A stretch of 64,000 nucleotides of DNA from Stutzerimonas stutzeri (GCF_024448985.1 NZ_JAMOII010000004.1:186001-250000), one strand, 5' to 3'. Counted from the stretch's first letter, positions 9,553 through 18,628 are shown. Program-made: numbers and translations. The notes: generated from the letters alone by a model not told the origin.

Positions 9553-10473
9553 CTAGTCGAGCAGACTGACACCGCAACTACCGGCATTCGGCAGATGCTG
9601 CAGCAGGTAATCCTTCATTCGCGTGAGCGTTTCCGGGGTTTCGCCGGTTGCCGGCCAGACCAGGTAGTAACTATCGCCGGAGCGCACGGCCTGCTCGAAC
9701 GGCAGCGCCAACGTGCCCTTGTGCAGCTCCGCACCGACCAGGGCGAGATCGCCGATGGAGACGCCATGCCCCTGCGCCGCGGCGGAGATGCCCAGTTCCA
9801 GCGTGTCGAACAGCTTGCCCTGCTGCCACGCGATCACATCGATCAACCCGACCCGCTGCAACCAGCGCCGCCAGTCGCGGCAGTCGCGCGAGGGATGGAT
9901 CAACTCGGCCGACGCCAGCTGGGACGCGGTCCAGCATCCGTCACCGAGGATGTCCGGTGAACACACGGGCACCAGCCATTCATCGAACAGCTTCACGCGG
10001 TTCCAGTCAGCCGGGAAACCGCCGTGTCCGAGCAGAATCGCGCAATCGAACGGCTCGTTATGAAAATCCACCGCATCCAGGTCCATCCAGGCGCTGGTGA
10101 GCTGTACCTGATTCTGCGGATGGGCTAACTGGAACGTTTCCAGCGCGCCCAGCAACCAGCGCATGGTGAGCGTCGAGGGCGCCTTCAGCCTGAGCGCGTT
10201 CTGCTGTCGATTGACCGCGATGCAGGCGTTTTCGATGGTGCGAAAGCCCACCTTGAGCTCCTGCGCCAGCATCCGCCCCGTGTCGGTCAGCGCCAGCTTG
10301 GAGCCGCGCCGATCGAAGAGCTGACAACCGAGATTCTCTTCGAGTGCCTTCACGTGCCGGCTGACCGCGCTCTGCGTGATGCACAGGCTTTCAGCCGCCT
10401 GGGTGAACGAGCCGAATCGCGCCGCCACTTCGAAAGCTCGCAGCGCATACAGGGGAGGCATCCGCGCTGTCAT
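9553..10473 (-). CDS. LysR-family regulator (GcvA-like)
   Basis: A regulator of about 306 residues with an N-terminal winged helix-turn-helix ([21 protein letters not shown], then [18 protein letters not shown]) and a LysR substrate-binding domain. It resembles the GcvA group that often controls amino-acid genes. I use ATG 10473, which has GGAG upstream; ATG 10491 lacks a ribosome site. It diverges from the hydroxylase-exporter operon across about 165 bp holding a perfect dyad (10489-10505). Control of that operon in response to an amino acid is inference from arrangement. Confidence 0.88.
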   Translation of the reverse strand: MTARMPPLYALRAFEVAARFGSFTQAAESLCITQSAVSRHVKALEENLGCQLFDRRGSKLALTDTGRMLAQELKVGFRTIENACIAVNRQQNALRLKAPSTLTMRWLLGALETFQLAHPQNQVQLTSAWMDLDAVDFHNEPFDCAILLGHGGFPADWNRVKLFDEWLVPVCSPDILGDGCWTASQLASAELIHPSRDCRDWRRWLQRVGLIDVIAWQQGKLFDTLELGISAAAQGHGVSIGDLALVGAELHKGTLALPFEQAVRSGDSYYLVWPATGETPETLTRMKDYLLQHLPNAGSCGVSLLD

Positions 10474-10488
10474 GCCGCCCCGCTCCGG

Positions 10489-10505
10489 CATGAGTAAAAC
10501 TCATG
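10489..10505. promoter_or_regulatory. 17-bp perfect dyad, candidate LysR operator
   Basis: CATGAGT (10489-10495) and ACTCATG (10499-10505) are exact inverted repeats around AAA. It lies in the divergent intergenic region immediately upstream of the chosen LysR start. Autoregulatory LysR sites commonly sit here. It has no TTG-N11-CAA-like core beyond the dyad, so assignment is tentative. Confidence 0.4.
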
Positions 10506-10637
10506 GCATCCGGCCCTTTTTTCCATTTTTCAACCCTCCGAACCCCACCAATACTGCGCCAGCAGCCGAGCCAACAGCGCGATGGCATCGACTCACAAGC
10601 GTGGCGTATGCCGTAGAAAACTGCAGGGAAGAATGAC

Positions 10638-11534
10638 ATGTCCAATCGCAACTTTGACCTACTTTTGTCTGCCGCCATCAGTAACGGGGGACTGGGCCAG
10701 GAGCAGATTGCGCAGATCCTCGATTTCAAGATGTTCGGTAATCCGAAGGGTTTTCTACGGCTGCAAGGCATGGAGATAGGCGATATCCCGCCGACACCTC
10801 AATCCCGCGCCGACGTGTGCAAGCCGGATGAGCGCAGCGAAAAGCTGCTGCTGCAAGCCACCGCCCTGCTGGGTGACCCGATCGGCTACGTGCAGGAGTC
10901 CGGCGGCTGCATCGTCAATAACCTCTTCCCTCAGCCGACACAATCGCGCGCCGCCAGCTCGGACAGCTTCGATACCGAACTCGACCTGCATACCGAAAAC
11001 GCCTTCCATGCAATCCAGCCGGACTATCTCTTGCTGCTCTGTCTGCGTCAGGATCCAGAGGCGCAAGCCATTACCTACATCGCTTCGGTCGATCGCATTC
11101 TCGAGCACCTGAGCTACGAACAGCAGGCGTTCTTTCTCAACGAGCCCTACAACTTCTTTTCCGATTACGGCCCAACCGAGAAGAACCAACGCATCGACAT
11201 CAACAAACATCAGACCGTGCTGTACGGCGACCCCGATGCGCCTTTCTTTCGCTTCGATCCGCAGTTCATGGTGGCCTGCAGCGACCGCGCGCAGCACTCA
11301 CTCGATGCGTTGCGCCGCATCGCCTGGAATATCGTCGAGCCGGTAAGACTGGCTCGCGGCGACCTGTTGATCATCGACAATCGCCGCACCGCGCACGCGC
11401 GCAGCCCCTTTCCTGCCCGCTTCGATGGCAGCGACCGCTGGATGCAGCGCACCTTCGCCAGCTGCAACCTGGCTTTCTACACCGAAAAACTGGGTCGGCA
11501 ATCGCGCATCTTCGAACTGGTGACTGAGCTATGA
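10638..11534 (+). CDS. Fe(II)/2-oxoglutarate amino-acid hydroxylase
   Basis: A 298-residue member of the clavaminate-synthase-like branch of TauD/2OG oxygenases, the group containing VioC, OrfP, AsnO and GntD, which hydroxylate free amino acids such as arginine or asparagine. Iron ligands are visible as His118 and Glu120 in LHTENAFHAIQPDY, and His253 in NRRTAHARSPF. The downstream RFDGSDRWMQR holds candidate 2-oxoglutarate-binding arginines (Arg267/Arg271). LCLRQDPEA is also typical of the family. It overlaps the LysE gene by ATGA. The substrate is unknown; a basic or polar L-amino acid is my inference. A GGGAAG-like site precedes ATG. Confidence 0.8.
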   Translation: MSNRNFDLLLSAAISNGGLGQEQIAQILDFKMFGNPKGFLRLQGMEIGDIPPTPQSRADVCKPDERSEKLLLQATALLGDPIGYVQESGGCIVNNLFPQPTQSRAASSDSFDTELDLHTENAFHAIQPDYLLLLCLRQDPEAQAITYIASVDRILEHLSYEQQAFFLNEPYNFFSDYGPTEKNQRIDINKHQTVLYGDPDAPFFRFDPQFMVACSDRAQHSLDALRRIAWNIVEPVRLARGDLLIIDNRRTAHARSPFPARFDGSDRWMQRTFASCNLAFYTEKLGRQSRIFELVTEL

Positions 11535-12133
11535 GCGCCACATACCTGGCCTTTGCCGCCGCGGTCACCTTGCTGATCGCGTCCCCAGGACCTGTGGTCG
11601 CGCTGGTCATCGCCGATGCGCGGCGCAGCTGGCCGGCCTGGACCATTCTCGGCGGCGTGCTCTCCGCACAGCTACTGTTGATCGCGGCACTGGTGCTGAT
11701 CTACCTGGCGCTCGATCTGAAGCCGGTCATTCTCGAATGGGGCCAGGTGCTCGGGGGCCTCTATCTGATCTGGCTCGGCGCGGATGGCCTGTGTGGCGGC
11801 GATGACGAAAAACCGAAGCCGACACGACCACACGCACATTACTTCTGGCGTGCAATGGCGGTAGGACTGTCGAACCCCAAGGACATCCTGTTCTTTCTCG
11901 CGTTTCTGCCGGGGTTCATTCTTCCCGCGCAGCCCTTCGCGCCACAGGCGGTGGCACTGATCGCCATTTGGGCGCTGGTCGATGTGTCCATCCTGATCGC
12001 CTACAGCCTGGTATCGCGCCGCCTGGCCAGCCACGAACGCCTGCAACGAGCACTCTACCTGCTCCCGAGTGTCTTCCTGCTCGGCCTCGGGCTGGTGTCC
12101 TGCGCAATGGGTATCAACAGCCTGGTGAATTGA
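11531..12133 (+). CDS. LysE/RhtB-family amino-acid exporter
   Basis: A 200-residue inner-membrane protein with about five to six hydrophobic helices. The N-terminus carries the family signature LLIASPGPVVALVIADARR; GLSNPKDILFFLAFLPGFI is the typical central motif. LysE/RhtB proteins export amino acids or derivatives. The start codon overlaps the hydroxylase stop (ATGA), so the two are translationally coupled. Export of the hydroxylated amino acid, or of its precursor, is the simplest reading but is inferred. Confidence 0.87.
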   Translation: MSATYLAFAAAVTLLIASPGPVVALVIADARRSWPAWTILGGVLSAQLLLIAALVLIYLALDLKPVILEWGQVLGGLYLIWLGADGLCGGDDEKPKPTRPHAHYFWRAMAVGLSNPKDILFFLAFLPGFILPAQPFAPQAVALIAIWALVDVSILIAYSLVSRRLASHERLQRALYLLPSVFLLGLGLVSCAMGINSLVN

Positions 12134-12147
12134 AACCCGGCCGGTCC

Positions 12148-12169
12148 AATATCAAAACTTTTTGATATT
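12148..12169. promoter_or_regulatory. 22-bp perfect palindrome, candidate SahR operator
   Basis: AATATCAAAA (12148-12157) and TTTTGATATT (12160-12169) are exact inverted repeats around a 2-nt spacer. The site lies 42 bp upstream of the ArsR-methyltransferase gene and just before a candidate promoter. AT-rich palindromes of this size are typical ArsR-family operators. SahR-type regulators control methyl-cycle genes in Proteobacteria, and metK follows directly. Confidence 0.65.
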
Positions 12170-12173
12170 GCCA

Positions 12174-12202
12174 TTGCTGGACGAAAAACGACCGACTAGA
12201 CT
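12174..12202 (+). promoter_or_regulatory. Candidate sigma-70 promoter for sahR-metK
   Basis: TTGCTG (12174-12179) and TAGACT (12197-12202) are separated by 17 bp. The predicted start point is only a few bases before the ATG at 12212, and no ribosome site is visible there. The mRNA could therefore be leaderless. The call rests on the two hexamers alone. Confidence 0.35.
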
Positions 12203-12211
12203 GCGCGACTT

Positions 12212-13213
12212 ATGAGCCTGCGCATTCCCCGGATTTCCTTCGACGACAATGATCAGCTCGCCGCCCTGTGCAAGGCCGGCGGCGATTCGCTGCGTCTGAA
12301 TGTATTGCGGGCGCTGGCCAACGATTCGTTCGGCGTACTCGAGTTGGCGCAGATCTTCGCCACCGGCCAGTCCGGCATTAGCCACCATCTAAAGGTGCTG
12401 GCCCAGGCTGGCCTCCTGGCGACACGACGCGAAGGCAACGCCATTTTCTATCGTCGCAGCCTGCCCCAGGGCGAATCCCTCGGCGGCAAGCTGCATGCAG
12501 CCCTGCTGGAGGAAGTCGATCAACTGATATTGCCAATCGACGTCGAGGCTCGGATCAGCGCGGTGCATGCTCAGCGCAGCGCCGCCAGCGAGGACTTTTT
12601 CGCGCGCATGGCGGGTAGTTTCCAGTCACGCCAGGATTTGATCGCCGGGCTGCCGCAGTACCGCGATAGCGTAGTGGCGCTGCTCGATGCACTGAATTTC
12701 GCACCGACTGCGACGGCGCTGGAAATCGGCCCCGGCGATGGCAGCTTTCTACCGGAGCTCGCCGCTCGCTTCGCGCAGGTAGTCGCTGTCGACAACAGTC
12801 CGGCGATGCTCGAGCTGGCACGCACACGCTGCAAAGAAGAGGCGCTAGACAACGTCGAATTGAAACTCGCAGATGCTTTACAGGACGAATGCCCATCGGC
12901 CGACTGCGTCGTTTTGAACATGGTTCTGCATCACCTGGCCGCGCCGGGTGATGCGCTCAAGCAACTGGCGCGACTGGTGAACCCGGGCGGTAGCCTGCTG
13001 CTCACCGAGTTGTGCAGCCACAACCAGAGTTGGGCCAGGGAGGCCTGCGGCGATCTGTGGTTGGGTTTCGAACAGGACGATCTGGCCCGTTGGGCCGATG
13101 CCGCGGGGCTCACGCCCGGCGAGAGCCTCTACATTGGCTTGAAGAACGGTTTTCAGATCCAGGCCCGGTACTTTTCCCGGCCCGCCACTGACAGCCGACT
13201 CACCCACCGGTAA
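12212..13213 (+). CDS. sahR: SahR-type ArsR regulator fused to methyltransferase
   Basis: A 333-residue two-domain protein. Residues about 15-85 form an ArsR-type winged helix (FGVLELAQIF, then TGQSGISHHLKVLAQAGLLATRREGN). Residues about 140-310 form a class I SAM/SAH-binding methyltransferase fold with ALEIGPGDGSFLPELA and a VVLNMVLHHLA motif. This architecture matches SahR, a proteobacterial repressor of methionine-cycle genes that responds to S-adenosylhomocysteine; the P. aeruginosa orthologue is PA0547 next to metK. It ends 14 bp before metK, so it is probably co-transcribed and autoregulated through the upstream palindrome. Whether the methyltransferase domain is catalytic is unknown. 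Confidence 0.82.
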   Translation: MSLRIPRISFDDNDQLAALCKAGGDSLRLNVLRALANDSFGVLELAQIFATGQSGISHHLKVLAQAGLLATRREGNAIFYRRSLPQGESLGGKLHAALLEEVDQLILPIDVEARISAVHAQRSAASEDFFARMAGSFQSRQDLIAGLPQYRDSVVALLDALNFAPTATALEIGPGDGSFLPELAARFAQVVAVDNSPAMLELARTRCKEEALDNVELKLADALQDECPSADCVVLNMVLHHLAAPGDALKQLARLVNPGGSLLLTELCSHNQSWAREACGDLWLGFEQDDLARWADAAGLTPGESLYIGLKNGFQIQARYFSRPATDSRLTHR

Positions 13214-13227
13214 TTAGGAACCGATAG

Positions 13228-14418
13228 ATGAGCGAATATTCGATTTTCACCTCCGAGTCCGTGTCCGAAGGGCACCCGGACAAGATCGCCGACCAGATCT
13301 CCGATGCGGTGCTGGACGCCATCATCGCCGAGGACAAACACGCCCGTGTGGCCTGTGAAACCCTGGTCAAGACCGGCGTCGCAATCGTCGCCGGCGAAGT
13401 CACTACCAGCGCCTGGGTCGATCTGGAGCAACTGGTGCGCGACGTCATCATCGACATCGGCTACAACAGCTCGGAAGTCGGCTTCGACGGCGCCACCTGC
13501 GGCATCATCAATATCATCGGCAAGCAGTCCGTGGACATCGCCCAGGGCGTCGACCGCAGCAAGCCTGAAGACCAGGGCGCCGGCGACCAGGGCCTGATGT
13601 TCGGCTACGCCAGCAACGAAACCGATGTGCTGATGCCGGCCCCGATCCGCTTCTCCCATGCGCTGGTAGAGCGCCAGGCCGAAGCGCGTAAGAACGGCCT
13701 GCTGCCGTGGCTGCGCCCAGACGCCAAGAGCCAGGTCACCTGCCGCTACGAAGGCGGCAAGGTGGTCGGTATCGACGCCATCGTGCTTTCGACCCAGCAC
13801 AACCCAGAGGTCAAGCATTCCGACCTCAAGGAAGCGGTGATGGAGTTGATCGTCAAGCACGTCATCCCGGCCGAATTGCTGCACAAGGACACGCAGTTCC
13901 ACATCAACCCGACTGGCCAGTTCATCATCGGCGGCCCGGTAGGTGATTGCGGCCTGACCGGACGCAAGATCATCGTCGACACCTACGGCGGCATGGCCCG
14001 TCACGGCGGCGGTGCCTTCTCCGGCAAGGACCCGTCCAAGGTCGACCGCTCGGCTGCCTACGCTGGCCGTTACGTAGCGAAGAACATCGTCGCTGCCGGC
14101 CTGGCCGAGCGTTGCGAAATCCAGGTGTCCTATGCCATCGGCGTCGCGCAGCCGACTTCGATCTCGATCAATACCTTCGGCACTGGCAAGCTCAGCGATG
14201 AGCGGATCGTCGCCCTGGTGCGCGAGCATTTCGATCTGCGACCGTACGCGATCACCACCATGCTCGACCTGCTGCATCCGATGTACAAAGCCACCGCGGC
14301 CTACGGCCACTTCGGTCGCGATCCTTATGAAATGACGGTCGGTGGCGACACCTTCACCGCCTTCACGTGGGAAAAGACCGACAAGGCCGACGCACTGCGC
14401 GCGGCTGCCGGGCTGTAA
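13228..14418 (+). CDS. metK: S-adenosylmethionine synthetase
   Basis: A 396-residue methionine adenosyltransferase, making SAM from methionine and ATP. Motifs include [18 protein letters not shown] at the N-terminus, [12 protein letters not shown], and the phosphate-binding loop [19 protein letters not shown]. Length is normal. AGGAA lies 8 nt before ATG. It is the second gene of a predicted sahR-metK operon and is followed by a strong terminator. Confidence 0.98.
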   Translation: MSEYSIFTSESVSEGHPDKIADQISDAVLDAIIAEDKHARVACETLVKTGVAIVAGEVTTSAWVDLEQLVRDVIIDIGYNSSEVGFDGATCGIINIIGKQSVDIAQGVDRSKPEDQGAGDQGLMFGYASNETDVLMPAPIRFSHALVERQAEARKNGLLPWLRPDAKSQVTCRYEGGKVVGIDAIVLSTQHNPEVKHSDLKEAVMELIVKHVIPAELLHKDTQFHINPTGQFIIGGPVGDCGLTGRKIIVDTYGGMARHGGGAFSGKDPSKVDRSAAYAGRYVAKNIVAAGLAERCEIQVSYAIGVAQPTSISINTFGTGKLSDERIVALVREHFDLRPYAITTMLDLLHPMYKATAAYGHFGRDPYEMTVGGDTFTAFTWEKTDKADALRAAAGL

Positions 14419-14448
14419 AAACGCAGCGGCAAGCTTTAAGCGTCAAAG

Positions 14449-14488
14449 AAAGCCCCGCCAGCTCTGTGCTGTGCGGGGCTTTTCTTTT
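14449..14488 (+). terminator. metK terminator
   Basis: AAAGCCCCGC (14449-14458) pairs perfectly with GCGGGGCTTT (14473-14482), followed by TTCTTTT. It starts about 30 bp after the metK stop. Confidence 0.85.
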
Positions 14489-14614
14489 CGCTGCGCAAGT
14501 TCTGGCGCAGCCGGGCATAGGCTGCGAACCAGCCCATAAAAAACGGCGCGTCGTTTGCGCTCGCTATTGCCTTGCGGCAAGGTGCCGGCTCGCATACCGA
14601 TAAGGAGATTGGTC

Positions 14615-16531
14615 ATGTCCGGCAAACCGGCCGCCCGCCTGGGCGATCCCACTGCCTGTCCGAAGACTGGGCACGGTAATAACCCCATCGCCAGCGGTTC
14701 ACCCGACGTACTCTTCGACAGCTTGCCCGCCGCCCGCCTGGATGACGCCACCGGCTGTGGCAGTGCACTGTCGGGCAACCTCATCCCCAACGTGCTAATC
14801 AACGGCAAACCGGCCGCCACGCTGGGCAGCGTTGGTGTTCATGGCGACGTGATAGTTGGCGGCTCCGGCACGGTCATCATCGGCAATACCTCAGTCTCGG
14901 CACCCTTTACGCCGCCCGCGCCTATGAACCTTCAGCCCGCGGCGCAAACCCAGGTCTTCGATACGACCACATCGCTGCGCTCACCGTATCCGCCACAACC
15001 GACTCCCAGCCAGGCCCGAACTTCGCAGGCGGACCTTGGCCGCGATGCTCCGCAAGGCCTGGAAGAAGAGGAGGAAGAGGAAGAACTCGACAGCCGCCAG
15101 GCCGTCACCCTGCGCATTGGCGTGTTCTTCGACGGCACCGGCAACAATGCCGGCAATAGTGCTATTGGCGCGCAATGCCGCGCTCCGGCGCTCGGGTTCG
15201 GCGAGCAGGAGGCCCAGGCCATGGTCCAGCACTGCGAAGCGCATCACCTGGCCCCGGAGAGTAGCTATGCGAACGATGTGAGCAATATTTGGCGGTTGTA
15301 CAACCTCTACCAAGAGGACTCTAAAGCGAAAGAAGTCGCAGGTACGCTCACTGCCTACAAACCAATTTATGTTACCGGTATCGGTACGACCACTGGCAAG
15401 CCGGACAACTTGCTTCCCGGCCAGGCCTTCGGCCGCGGCGCGACGGGCGTGCGGGCTAAGGTCGACGAAAGCATGGCCTTGCTGGAAAAAGCGCTGGTCA
15501 GCTTCAGGGACGAAAACCCCGAAAGCACACTGGGCCGGCTGGAGCTGGATATCTTCGGTTTCAGCCGCGGCGCGGCGGCGGCCCGGCATTTCGCCAACCA
15601 GATCCTCCTGCGCGAACAGGGGCCGTTGGGCAAGTTGCGCCGTACGGGCAAGCTCGGCCTAGCCTCCGGCTTCGACTGGCGGGACGACGTCGGAATCAAC
15701 TTCATCGGCCTATTCGATACCGTGGCCGCCATCGGCGGCTGGGAAGACTGGGGCGATCCCGCCGATGACATCAATGGCGGGATCGATCTCTACCTGGCGC
15801 CCGAGGCGGCCCGCCAAGTGGTGCACCTGGTCGCCCGCGACGAATACCGGCGCAACTTCGCCCTCAACCAGGTCTCTCCACCGCACCGGGAAATCGTCCT
15901 GCCCGGCGCCCATTCGGACCTGGGCGGCGGCTACCAGCCGCTGGACAGCGAGCGGCTCTACCCGATACGCCCGCGCAGCAACTGGGTCAGCCGGGCGACC
16001 AGCCCATATGGCACTCTTGCCTACCAACAGGCGCAACGCGACACCGAATACGCCCGTCAGACCGACCTGCTCGATCCACAGGACCGTACCGCGCGGCTGG
16101 AAACAGACCTCTGGGAACACTTCCCACTGCTCAGCGGCGGGCGTGGAGACCAGATGAAATACGTACTGGCGGCACCCTATCTGGAACGCCGGGTTTATGG
16201 GCATCTTTCGCGGGTGTATCTGCGGGTCATGCATACGCTGGCGGTGGAGGCCAATGTGCCTTTCAAAACTGTTCCCGTCACGGAGGATTTGAGCCTGCCG
16301 ACCGAATTGATGTCCATCAACGACAAACTGCTGGCCTGGGCCAGAAGCGGCAGCGGTGCACTGGATATGGAAGAGGAACGCCTGCTGCGCCAGCGCTACG
16401 TCCATCTGTCGGCCAACTGGAATGCCGTCGCCGGACGGGGCGGCAGCGTACTTGATGTGGTCTTCGTCAATGCCCCGGCCGAGAGCGGGCGGATACGCCA
16501 TACCGACAGACCCCGGGAGAAAAAGCGATGA
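14615..16531 (+). CDS. PAAR-DUF2235 type VI effector (Tle1-like lipase)
   Basis: A 638-residue fusion. Residues about 1-95 form a PAAR domain (KPAARLGDPTACPKTG at the start, repeated PAARLDDATGCGS and KPAATLGS turns), which caps the type VI spike. A Pro/Gln linker and an acidic run (about 150-157) follow. The rest is DUF2235, the alpha/beta hydrolase of Tle1-type phospholipases: GVFFDGTGNN (169-178), nucleophile elbow GFSRG with Ser317, and GAHSDLGGGY with His433/Asp435 near the expected active site. AAGGAG precedes ATG 14615. The next gene overlaps by ATGA and is a likely immunity lipoprotein. No type VI structural genes are in the window, so this is an orphan effector island. Phospholipase activity is inferred from family. 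Confidence 0.87.
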   Translation: MSGKPAARLGDPTACPKTGHGNNPIASGSPDVLFDSLPAARLDDATGCGSALSGNLIPNVLINGKPAATLGSVGVHGDVIVGGSGTVIIGNTSVSAPFTPPAPMNLQPAAQTQVFDTTTSLRSPYPPQPTPSQARTSQADLGRDAPQGLEEEEEEEELDSRQAVTLRIGVFFDGTGNNAGNSAIGAQCRAPALGFGEQEAQAMVQHCEAHHLAPESSYANDVSNIWRLYNLYQEDSKAKEVAGTLTAYKPIYVTGIGTTTGKPDNLLPGQAFGRGATGVRAKVDESMALLEKALVSFRDENPESTLGRLELDIFGFSRGAAAARHFANQILLREQGPLGKLRRTGKLGLASGFDWRDDVGINFIGLFDTVAAIGGWEDWGDPADDINGGIDLYLAPEAARQVVHLVARDEYRRNFALNQVSPPHREIVLPGAHSDLGGGYQPLDSERLYPIRPRSNWVSRATSPYGTLAYQQAQRDTEYARQTDLLDPQDRTARLETDLWEHFPLLSGGRGDQMKYVLAAPYLERRVYGHLSRVYLRVMHTLAVEANVPFKTVPVTEDLSLPTELMSINDKLLAWARSGSGALDMEEERLLRQRYVHLSANWNAVAGRGGSVLDVVFVNAPAESGRIRHTDRPREKKR

Positions 16532-17163
16532 GAGCGCCGCTGCTTGCCCTGTTCCTCCTGCTGCTCGGCGGCTGCGCCGGCGCCGAGAGAAACCCCGGCA
16601 GCCTGCCTTACAAATACTGGCGCCTGGGCTTCCTCGCTCCGGACCACATGGAGGTTTGGGTGGAAACCGCCGATGTGGAAGACATACACGGCAATATCTT
16701 CTACCGGGTGGGTGAAGGTACCGTATCGGTACATCTGCCTACCGATGGAACAGGTAATGCCGTCGGCTGGAGAAAGACCTGGGGGAAGGGCCGCCACGTC
16801 AACGACGCCGACCTGCCCCGGCGCATCTACGTGCGCTGGCAATCCCTCGCCGAGCCCCAGACCTATCGGGTTATCCTGGAGATTCCCGAACGCGCACGAC
16901 AACTGATGAGCGAGCGCCTCGACCCGCCCTGCCCTGCCAGCGAATACCGTGAAGCCCTCGCCTTGGGCCTCGCACCTGGCGGCGTGGTCAGGGTCTGGGC
17001 CATGAGCACCTGCGGTGGGCCCATCGAAGTCCTGCGTGCACAGGCGGAAATCGAACCCAAGGGGCCCTCCCAAGGCAAGACCGACGGTCACTACGCCTTG
17101 CCGTTAGAGCCCGAATCTAGAGCCTATATCGAAAAGCATGGCATCCCTTATGGCTCCTGGTAA
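16528..17163 (+). CDS. DUF2931-like lipoprotein, candidate immunity protein
   Basis: A 211-residue lipoprotein; the signal ends LLLGGC with Cys16 lipidated. The mature part resembles DUF2931 proteins, which often follow PAAR-lipase effectors: WRLGFLAPDHMEVWVETADV near the N-terminus, and PRRIYVRWQSLAEPQTYRVILEIP in the middle. Periplasmic anchoring fits neutralising a lipase delivered to the periplasm by sister cells. It is translationally coupled to the effector (ATGA overlap) and ends before a bidirectional terminator, making a closed two-gene unit. The immunity role is inferred from position and localisation. Confidence 0.7.
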   Translation: MRAPLLALFLLLLGGCAGAERNPGSLPYKYWRLGFLAPDHMEVWVETADVEDIHGNIFYRVGEGTVSVHLPTDGTGNAVGWRKTWGKGRHVNDADLPRRIYVRWQSLAEPQTYRVILEIPERARQLMSERLDPPCPASEYREALALGLAPGGVVRVWAMSTCGGPIEVLRAQAEIEPKGPSQGKTDGHYALPLEPESRAYIEKHGIPYGSW

Positions 17164-17180
17164 TACACCCCGGCGCAATG

Positions 17181-17223
17181 AAAAAAGCCCCGCCGGCAAT
17201 GCCGGACGGGGCTTCCTTCTTTT
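17181..17223. terminator. Bidirectional terminator
   Basis: AAAAAAGCCCCG and CGGGGCTT flank an inner CCGGC/GCCGG stem, giving a long GC hairpin with an A-run on one side and a TTCCTTCTTTT run on the other. It separates the convergent immunity and DUF2780 genes. Confidence 0.85.
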
Positions 17224-17236
17224 CCGAGAACGCGAA

Positions 17237-17806
17237 TCAAGCGCCGCCAACACCCCAGATGCTGCCTAGGCTCTGTAACAGCGAGCCGCCAACCCCTTGG
17301 CCGCCCAAATACTGCAGCAGAATCGGCGCGAACTGGCTAACCATGCCGGCGTCCATGCCCAGCGCGGAGAAGGCCTGATTGACGTCGCCCAGACTCTGCA
17401 CGTTGTCCACTACGGCGGCCGTCTGCGCATTGACGCTGGTATCCGACTGGCCCAGCAGACCGGTCAGCGCACCCAGTTGGCTGAGCTGATCCAGACCGCT
17501 GTCGCCGGTGAGTTTATCGATCCCCGGCACGGATTTGGCCAGCTGGGCGTAATCGTTGCTGCTCAATTGCTGTTTCGCCAATTGCAGCAGCGCACCGCTG
17601 CCACCGAGCGCCTGGGTGGGCGTGACGTCCAGCCCGTCGAGCTGACCGATCAGATTAAGCGCCTGCCCCTGCGACGAGTTCTGCGTGGCGTCGTTACCGG
17701 TAATGCCCGAAACCGCACGCGCGGCCTCGCCGAGGTTGAAGGCGGTAGCCGAGCCGGTTGCCAGACTGAGAGCGGCCAGAACGGCGAGAGAAGAAACGAG
17801 TTTCAT
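17237..17806 (-). CDS. Exported DUF2780 protein
   Basis: A 189-residue secreted protein. The first 22 or so residues are a typical signal peptide ending SATA-F. The rest is rich in Gln, Ser, Gly and Leu with repeating amphipathic helices (ALNLIGQLDGLDVTPTQA, SQLGALTGLLGQSD, DVNQAFSALGMDAGMVSQF), characteristic of DUF2780. No catalytic residues are apparent and the function is unknown. ATG 17806 with GAGG upstream is preferred over an earlier frame start. It lies 64 bp downstream of the ABC exporter genes on the same strand. Confidence 0.75.
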   Translation of the reverse strand: MKLVSSLAVLAALSLATGSATAFNLGEAARAVSGITGNDATQNSSQGQALNLIGQLDGLDVTPTQALGGSGALLQLAKQQLSSNDYAQLAKSVPGIDKLTGDSGLDQLSQLGALTGLLGQSDTSVNAQTAAVVDNVQSLGDVNQAFSALGMDAGMVSQFAPILLQYLGGQGVGGSLLQSLGSIWGVGGA

Positions 17807-17870
17807 GTTTGCCTCGAAAAGAAGGGTGCATCGCATGTTACCGGCGATGCGGGTCGGAAAGCGTTGTGCC

Positions 17871-18628
17871 TCAGTTCTTCAGCCGGTAACCCGTCCGGAA
17901 GATCCACCACACGGCCAGCAAGCAGGCAACGAGGAAGCCGAAGATCATTGCGAGGCTGATACCGACACCGATGTCCGAAACACCGTAGAAGCTCCAGCGG
18001 AAACCGCTGATCAGGTAGACCACCGGATTGAACAGGGTGATCTTCTGCCACAGCGGCGGCAGCATTTCGATCGAATAGAAGCTGCCGCCGAGAAAGGCCA
18101 ACGGCATGACGATCAGCGACGGCACGATCTGCAGCTTTTCCCAGCCGTCAGCCCAGATGCCGATGATGAAGCCGAACAGACAGAAGGTCACCGCCGTGAG
18201 TACTAGGAATAGCGCCATCATCAGCGGATGCTGGATCTGATAATCGACGAACAGCCGCGCGGTGACCAGAATCACCAAGCCAAGAATGATGGACTTGGTC
18301 GCCGCCGCGCCGACGTAGCCGATGACGATTTCTAGATAGGAAACCGGCGCCGACAGCACCTCATAGATGGTCCCGGAATAGCGCGGCATATAGATGCCAA
18401 ACGAGGCGTTGGAAACACTCTCCGTCAACAGCGCCATCATGATCAGGCCGGGAATGATGAAAGCACCGTACGGGATACCGTGCATAGCCTCCATCCGCGA
18501 ACCAATGGCCGAGCCGAACACCACGAAGTACAGCGAAGTGGAGATGACCGGCGTGGCGATGCTCTGCAGCAACGTACGCCAGGTGCGTGCCAGCTCGAAC
18601 AGGTAAATGGCGCGAATTGCATGGAAGT

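Noticed and set aside
10755-11297. 180-codon open frame opposite the hydroxylase
   Set aside because: The plus-strand gene has clear iron-ligand motifs; this frame is its complement.
13214-13227. Possible SAM riboswitch before metK
   Set aside because: Only 14 bp separate sahR and metK, too short for any known SAM aptamer.
13153-14310. 385-codon open frame opposite metK
   Set aside because: Antisense shadow of metK; composition is biased and no domain is seen.
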